DNA from: Jonesiaceae bacterium BS-20
GTDB taxonomy: Bacteria; Actinomycetota; Actinomycetes; Actinomycetales; Cellulomonadaceae
Direction: 5' to 3'
Assembly (NCBI GenBank): GCA_039995105.1
Contig: CP146203.1
Span: forward strand, 3,224,001 to 3,288,000
Length of the DNA stretch: 64,000 nt
The notes beneath the pieces were generated by a model. That model saw nothing but the letters and a program-made list of their open reading frames with translations, had not been told where the DNA came from and made no database searches. How positions within the stretch are numbered: the stretch's first letter is position 1; each line of letters starts with the position of its first letter. Shown here in pieces: positions 60,401-64,000 of the stretch. A program made the position numbers and the translations under genes.

Positions 60401-61560
60401 AGTAACTTTTCTAGGAGTTCCACAGCATTTGGCGACCAATCAGTTGGGCCATCGAGGATTACCAACACGTGGTACTGCAACTCGTGCTGCCCAGTCTTTC
60501 TTACAAGATCCGCCATACTGGCGTGATTAGCGATTGACTGCTGTGCGCGAACCATGAAATCAAGATGATCAGAAAGGGACTTCTCAAACGCTTGCTTTGA
60601 GGGTTGAAGCACTTTGAGTAGCCCACTTGTTACGGCCTCCGTTGCTAAGTATCCGGCCAGAGCCTTGCTGCTTCTCGGGTTGAAGACCGTAACCACGATT
60701 TGCCCCGCGGGAGCAGACGTATATACCTGTGCGACCAGGGAATTGAGAATTGCCTTTAGCTCAGGATCAGGGCTGTCGTCTGTGCCCGCGGGAGACTCGA
60801 TAATGAGATGCCCGTGATCAATGAAAGGCACTAGTGCAGGTACTTTGGGCGCGCCAGTGCCAAGGGCCTTCACAGCAGGGTAACGGATCTGACCAACTGT
60901 GACTAGGCTGCGCACCTCAGTCGCAGGAACAAGTGCGCTTTCAGTCATCTCATCGTGTGCGACAACCGGCCGGTTGGTATTGAACGATGCACCAAGCTCA
61001 GCGAGTTTTACGGCCGCCAGCCTAGTCTGTGATGCGGCTTTCGTAGCCCGAGTGAGTTCTTGGCGTTCGTATACCTGTAACTGTTCAGCGGAGCTTTGTC
61101 GCAAGGCTGTAGTTTTTGCAAGGTGTAATGACTTCAGTCTGGCGAATTCGGCATCGCGTTGACTTGCCTGCGCGGTTAATTCTTCCTGCGACATGGCTTT
61201 AAGCCTGGACTGGGTAGCTAGTACATTAGCTTTTACCTGACCAAGCTCGCGGTTGAGCGCCTGCCTTTGCCGCTGAATCTCCTCGGACGTCCAAGCGAGT
61301 TGCTTCTCAACGAAAGCAGCCTTCTGTGCCGTCGATAGTGACTCGTAAGGGCGAGGGGGCTGTGGTGGCAACGCCGAGGTGGAAGACTCGGCCGCCCCAG
61401 AGTTGGGCTGAGACTTTGGTTTGGCAGAGGACTTTGCTGCTTTCGGTGCCGAGAATGTCTTGGGCTCGGTAGGGGCCCCTTGAACCGGTGTTCCGCCACA
61501 CTTCAAACAGCGGGATGCCGCCACGGCACTTCCACATCGACCACATATCATTTTGGGCAC
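57490..61560 (-). CDS. Large FtsK/SpoIIIE (EccC-like) multi-domain ATPase
   Basis: The 1356-residue cytoplasmic protein starts with a zinc ribbon (C6, C9, C18, C21). A Pro/Ser/Lys linker and a coiled coil (about 90-190) follow, then a chain of FtsK/SpoIIIE-like modules. D1 (about 250-450) lacks a P-loop. D2 (about 500-720) has Walker A GGRAGSGKTNLL near 519-530 and Walker B LIIDEFQGLF near 629. D3 (about 800-1000) has a degenerate loop (LLLGGDEVSMP). D4 (about 1100-1330) has AAPFSGKSDL near 1131 but NEF in place of DEF at its Walker B. No transmembrane segment is seen, unlike EccC. Active and decayed modules alternate. The GTG start is 8 bases from the 414-residue gene. Confidence 0.85.
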   Translation of the reverse strand: MPKMICGRCGSAVAASRCLKCGGTPVQGAPTEPKTFSAPKAAKSSAKPKSQPNSGAAESSTSALPPQPPRPYESLSTAQKAAFVEKQLAWTSEEIQRQRQALNRELGQVKANVLATQSRLKAMSQEELTAQASQRDAEFARLKSLHLAKTTALRQSSAEQLQVYERQELTRATKAASQTRLAAVKLAELGASFNTNRPVVAHDEMTESALVPATEVRSLVTVGQIRYPAVKALGTGAPKVPALVPFIDHGHLIIESPAGTDDSPDPELKAILNSLVAQVYTSAPAGQIVVTVFNPRSSKALAGYLATEAVTSGLLKVLQPSKQAFEKSLSDHLDFMVRAQQSIANHASMADLVRKTGQHELQYHVLVILDGPTDWSPNAVELLEKLLSAGGKAGLSVLLHRDPQAPVPDRMNIDRLYQYASVLKRQGGGWRLSVKGTPATDVPVDPNLTVTDGAQSRLMSMVTKAAQSGSLPNISLNALIQQEQATTAHGVKITMGRKGTQTTEFVLGDNISNIQNVLVGGRAGSGKTNLLKTMIYSMAARYPREELELFLLDFKEGGDFMGFVGDDNHLPLPNVSVVSRDCDPGFGLATLRHFETEMARRSGLTSDHGVSNIWALREKTGLVLPRWVLIIDEFQGLFNGPGNVEATERLENFVRKGRAFGLHVILATQTLSGVKFAGDKDKAIYENIAGRVVLQLGDGEFKNFMDRDNNAGDQLRYRGQAIFNPSGGRAADNQLFVVAHAEADYTTELQDNLAQQAKKSGSAPISPFVYRGGETVSLHQLATKTGKPLARDGNLQVWFGRESTINADVASTVLSPISGSHVLLLGGDEVSMPSAIATLQSAVLSAVASATEPLQVLVFEALLPQFAVGAEVDAWLDTVVSLGAAVVRFNADSTAEFLHAVQQAVQNRQKSIVAMLGAENSDFMHLADEGGLWRDLLRQMPRHGVNIIGHWTDLRDIPGDQNAVKDDYKTTLIFGKDEQLVSNATKRGRFDLPPLQHGRTTVFSAAASQDGVVTVASINPLSSEDLAAMATFSNGSAGSFKLVAGTVPQSLGTVVSTAPDAFQPVSVSNRFAGSLDSPQPVATPPATVADVLLADEASVVRGACATLGPGPANVQRLMLGGPTGVQHALVAAAPFSGKSDLVTSLIYSFAAAHPAKELQIDLIDCMEDGEFASIEANGIPHFASAVTTGDPDTVATTLGRYVTEGQRRQQLLAETSTEHYEDYRVRTGFNLPRWVLVFNEFPEVLDNRITASVEWLAEHGAAVGLHLLLCVMTPTDCVPGENLLPQFAARSARIITTLDSEDSVAFIGNNIGAVLVPGAQAAFAEQFGAAAQPFTLVSIDDPILAAFRSAFEGDLV

Positions 61561-61567
61561 CGCAGAC

Positions 61568-62812
61568 CTACCTCTTCTTTACGGCTATGCCGTTCTTAGT
61601 TAAGCCGTGTTCCCGTACCAGAGCCTGGGATTGCTGAGGAGTTGGCCAAGGCTGGCCAACATGGGTCTGCCAGTCGAATTTACGGGTCGCCTTTGCGTGT
61701 ACATCCTCAATGTAGCCACCGCTATTGATCTGGGGAAACAGTTTCCACGTAGCTTGTTCACGGGGACCGTCGCGTAGCACGCGCCAGCCCGGACGCGATG
61801 CCGCGTTACCGTAGATCGGCAGAGCGAGAAAACCAGTGAGCACACCGATAAAGGACTTAAGGGCGAAGTTGCCAATGAACACGCCACCGACGGCTTGTTG
61901 AGCCCAAATACGGTACGCGATGAGTTCTGATTGCGATTCCGGCACGCCATCTGCCAGCCAAGCAGCAACCTGCACTGCTTCCACGTAGGCTTGCGCCCCT
62001 TTGCGGTCCATTATTGGCAACAGTGGGTTAACCACTTCGGTGAGTATCGCATCGGTTGCAACCGAACGTACAGCGGGGTCTCCACCGGACACGTCCACCA
62101 TTCTGATGAGCTGGTAAATACCCGTGTCGATGTCACCCGTGCGGAAGGAAGCTGTAGCGATGATGCCATGGACCTCAGCTGGCAGTCTGATCCCGTGCGA
62201 GTACGCACGTGCCTCAAGCGTTTGGATCTCTGCCATGGCCCCGGATGCTAGTGCAAATCGAGCACGCGCCCGCCACCCTTCCGCGTTATTTGGCTGTGCA
62301 GTGAGTGCGTCCAGGGTCACAGCATCCGCTAGTGCAAAGACGTGATGTTTGAGCTGTCCGGAGTAATCACGCAGGATTTCTGAGAGTGTAAGCGCAAGAA
62401 TGAGCAGGACCTCGGGGTCGCTCCCCCAACGTTCCATGGCCTTTTGCGCTACAGCGAGTACGTTGGCAATATCGCCTTGCAAGAGGAACGCTGCTAGTTG
62501 CTCGGCAAGCTCTGCTGCGTTCTGCGGCTCACCAACAACCTTGAACCCCCCATCACTGGTGTGCACGATGGGGGCATCGGGGAATTCGCCGTCTTCAAGA
62601 AGTTTTGAGAGTTTTTGGATCCAATCTTTGACCGTTTGTGCTACTTCACGGCCACCCGGTCCGTTTGCACGCTTGCCCCAGAATTGCCTCTTGGCCTTGA
62701 TGTTCTTGAAGAGATCGCTCTCGGGCTGCGGAGGAATCCCAAAATATTCGAGGATGTCCGCTTTTGCATAGCTTTTTGGCTCTGCAATACTGAGGTAAGG
62801 CTCGCCCGCCAT
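61568..62812 (-). CDS. Helical-repeat protein paired with the Hsp70-like gene, possible J-like N-terminus
   Basis: The 414-residue protein has no recognised family. Its first 45 residues (YAKADILEYFGIPPQPE, then DLFKNIKAKRQFWGKRAN) have the look of a J-domain helical hairpin, but the HPD tripeptide is missing. About 100-290 is all-helical with TPR-like periodicity (NNAEGWRARARFALASGAMA, GDIDTGIYQLIRMV). About 320-345 holds a short hydrophobic stretch (FIGNFALKSFIGVLTGFLAL). It starts immediately after the Hsp70-like stop (TAAATG), so the two are coupled. An adaptor linking chaperone and ATPase is inferred. Confidence 0.65.
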   Translation of the reverse strand: MAGEPYLSIAEPKSYAKADILEYFGIPPQPESDLFKNIKAKRQFWGKRANGPGGREVAQTVKDWIQKLSKLLEDGEFPDAPIVHTSDGGFKVVGEPQNAAELAEQLAAFLLQGDIANVLAVAQKAMERWGSDPEVLLILALTLSEILRDYSGQLKHHVFALADAVTLDALTAQPNNAEGWRARARFALASGAMAEIQTLEARAYSHGIRLPAEVHGIIATASFRTGDIDTGIYQLIRMVDVSGGDPAVRSVATDAILTEVVNPLLPIMDRKGAQAYVEAVQVAAWLADGVPESQSELIAYRIWAQQAVGGVFIGNFALKSFIGVLTGFLALPIYGNAASRPGWRVLRDGPREQATWKLFPQINSGGYIEDVHAKATRKFDWQTHVGQPWPTPQQSQALVREHGLTKNGIAVKKR

Positions 62813-64000
62813 TTACTGGACGCCCTTTCCAGCAATATATTCACGGGCTTCGCGTAGTTGGTCCACGGACCGGCTACCCTCGCGGTTGAGTCGAACTTCA
62901 CCGATGAGTGCTTCAGTTTCGCCGTCAAATGCGAGCAGTTCGACGATCTGTTCCTCGGTGTATGAGATTTGAATGCGGATCGGGTGCCCCTTAGGCACAG
63001 CCCTGCCAAAGCTGGCCTCACCGGTTCCGAGCTCACGGCAGTAACCGAGATCTGTGTCGTCGCCCTCGTTGATCCGCAGGAATACATCGGTCTGTCCATC
63101 AGATGCGGCGTAAAAAGTCTCGCTGGCAACTGCCGGAACTTGCGTACCGGCGGAAACTACGATGCTGTTTACTTCTTGATCATTGGAGTTGTTGACGGTG
63201 ATACCGAGTCCATGCGAAGCAATGTCGGTTGGCACTGAAAGTGCGGCAAGCTGAGAGCGTGGATCGACTTCTCCGCCGACCTTAGTAGCGAGAATCGAAG
63301 CCCCACGTGCTACATCTTCGTCAAGATTCTTAGAGAACAGGAGCTCTTTGTTGAACATCTTCTTCAGTAGCTCTGCGAACACGGGTATGCGGGCTGAACC
63401 ACCCATCATCAGCACGGTGTCGATCTCGTCTTTTGAAAAACCGGACTCGTCGAGGGTGATCTCAACCATGTCGGAAACATCTTCGATGGTGTCCGTGAGA
63501 GCTGCTTCAAACTCGTCGCGGGTGAGAGTGAACATGAATGGCCGTGAGCCGGTCTGTAGCGGACGGCTGACGCTACTCACGGAGGAGAGCTCTTTTTTGA
63601 TTTCCTCCGCTTTGTCACGAGCATCCGCGAACATCCAATCCTCTGCGAGGATATCTACTCCGAGCTCGGTCTGCGCCCGTTCTGCCATGATGCTGATGAT
63701 TGCAGAATCGAAGTCAGCGCCTCCGAGCTGATGGTTTCCACCGGTTGATTTCACTGTCATCTCACCGTCAGGCTCAACCGTCATTACGGTGACATCGAAA
63801 GTGCCACCGCCCAAGTCGAAGACTAGAACGTTGGTGCCCCGGGCATCGGAGTCGACCCCGTGCGCGAGTGCGGCAGCCGTTGGCTCGTTGATGATTCGAA
63901 TCAAAGGTAGGCCAGCAATTTCTGCAGCCTCTCGTGTGGCTGCCCGCTCTGGTTCTCCAAAATATGCTGGCACGGTGACAATTGCACCGGTCACTGGTTC
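62813..64000 (-). CDS. Hsp70-like chaperone (5' end outside window)
   Basis: The coding frame continues past the right edge, so the first about 120 residues are missing. Visible Hsp70 motifs are IVTVPAYFGEPERAAT, INEPTAAALAHG, VFDLGGGTFDVTVM (phosphate 2) and VLMMGGSARIPVF (adenosine). After the ATPase domain a beta-type substrate-binding region of about 140 residues is present (SHGLGITVNNSNDQ, FRLINEG-like text), and the protein ends at EYIAGKGVQ, so the helical lid of DnaK is absent. The lidless form and operon suggest a specialised rather than housekeeping Hsp70. It heads or nearly heads the seven-gene operon. Confidence 0.88.
   Translation of the reverse strand, partial: EPVTGAIVTVPAYFGEPERAATREAAEIAGLPLIRIINEPTAAALAHGVDSDARGTNVLVFDLGGGTFDVTVMTVEPDGEMTVKSTGGNHQLGGADFDSAIISIMAERAQTELGVDILAEDWMFADARDKAEEIKKELSSVSSVSRPLQTGSRPFMFTLTRDEFEAALTDTIEDVSDMVEITLDESGFSKDEIDTVLMMGGSARIPVFAELLKKMFNKELLFSKNLDEDVARGASILATKVGGEVDPRSQLAALSVPTDIASHGLGITVNNSNDQEVNSIVVSAGTQVPAVASETFYAASDGQTDVFLRINEGDDTDLGYCRELGTGEASFGRAVPKGHPIRIQISYTEEQIVELLAFDGETEALIGEVRLNREGSRSVDQLREAREYIAGKGVQ

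Overview
The window is chromosomal DNA from a high-GC Gram-positive bacterium (Actinomycetota, probably Micrococcales or a close order). Markers for this are a CopD-CtaG fusion, an LppM-type lipoprotein, an HspR-type HAIR operator before clpB, DtxR/IdeR-type iron boxes, HtaA heme-binding domains ending in an LAxTG sortase signal, frequent GTG/TTG starts, and DnaA boxes of the TTGTCCACA/TTATCCACA type. Genus cannot be set from the sequence. No tRNA, rRNA, CRISPR array or transposase gene was found.

Layout. 1-2.5 kb: the end of an alpha-keto acid dehydrogenase operon (E1 beta, E2). 2.6-7.6 kb: two small DivIVA-motif proteins, a small membrane protein, an acyltransferase-3 protein, an alditol oxidase and a YgjV/acetyltransferase-like protein. 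7.8-11.4 kb: a large TM0106-type nuclease-exonuclease-helicase. 11.5-17.1 kb: a MoxR-DUF58-VWA-TPR operon. 17.2-22.6 kb: CopD-CtaG, a small-molecule kinase, a HAD phosphatase, an iron-box-controlled heme oxygenase and a TetR regulator. 22.7-23.1 kb: an intergenic cluster of DnaA boxes, then bifunctional dcd and an unknown gene. 25.1-31.9 kb: a complete six-gene Mrp cation/proton antiporter operon. 32-38 kb: a hydrolase, an LppM-like protein with a YQQPGG tail, clpB behind a HAIR element and a TetR regulator. 38-44.4 kb: xthA, a hydrolase, an SDR enzyme, lemA, pyrE and three dispersed paralogues of a DUF3137-like membrane protein. 44.4-47.9 kb: an iron-boxed HtaA-type surface protein with recently duplicated modules. 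48-52.9 kb: a NagD-like phosphatase, DedA and an arsenic cassette (arsR, acr3, arsC) abutting a truncated second arsenic transporter. 53.0-54.0 kb: a PadR gene and its usual partner, both frameshifted.

From 54.0 kb to the right edge there is one tightly packed minus-strand operon of seven genes. In transcription order these are an Hsp70-like protein (cut by the window edge), a helical-repeat protein with a possible J-like N-terminus, a 1356-residue FtsK/EccC-like protein with one zinc ribbon and four ATPase-like modules, a membrane-anchored HNH protein, a 456-residue protein with three internal repeats, and two small helical proteins. I know of no named system with this composition, and it is the best candidate for an undescribed defence, conflict or export system here.

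Two genes far apart, heme oxygenase and the HtaA-like protein, carry similar iron boxes and probably form a heme-iron acquisition route. The DnaA-box cluster is either the replication origin or a DnaA-titrating or regulatory locus. Coordinates of CDS starts were moved where a ribosome-binding site or operon overlap supports a different start from the longest frame. All functional assignments come from reading motifs; no searches were run.
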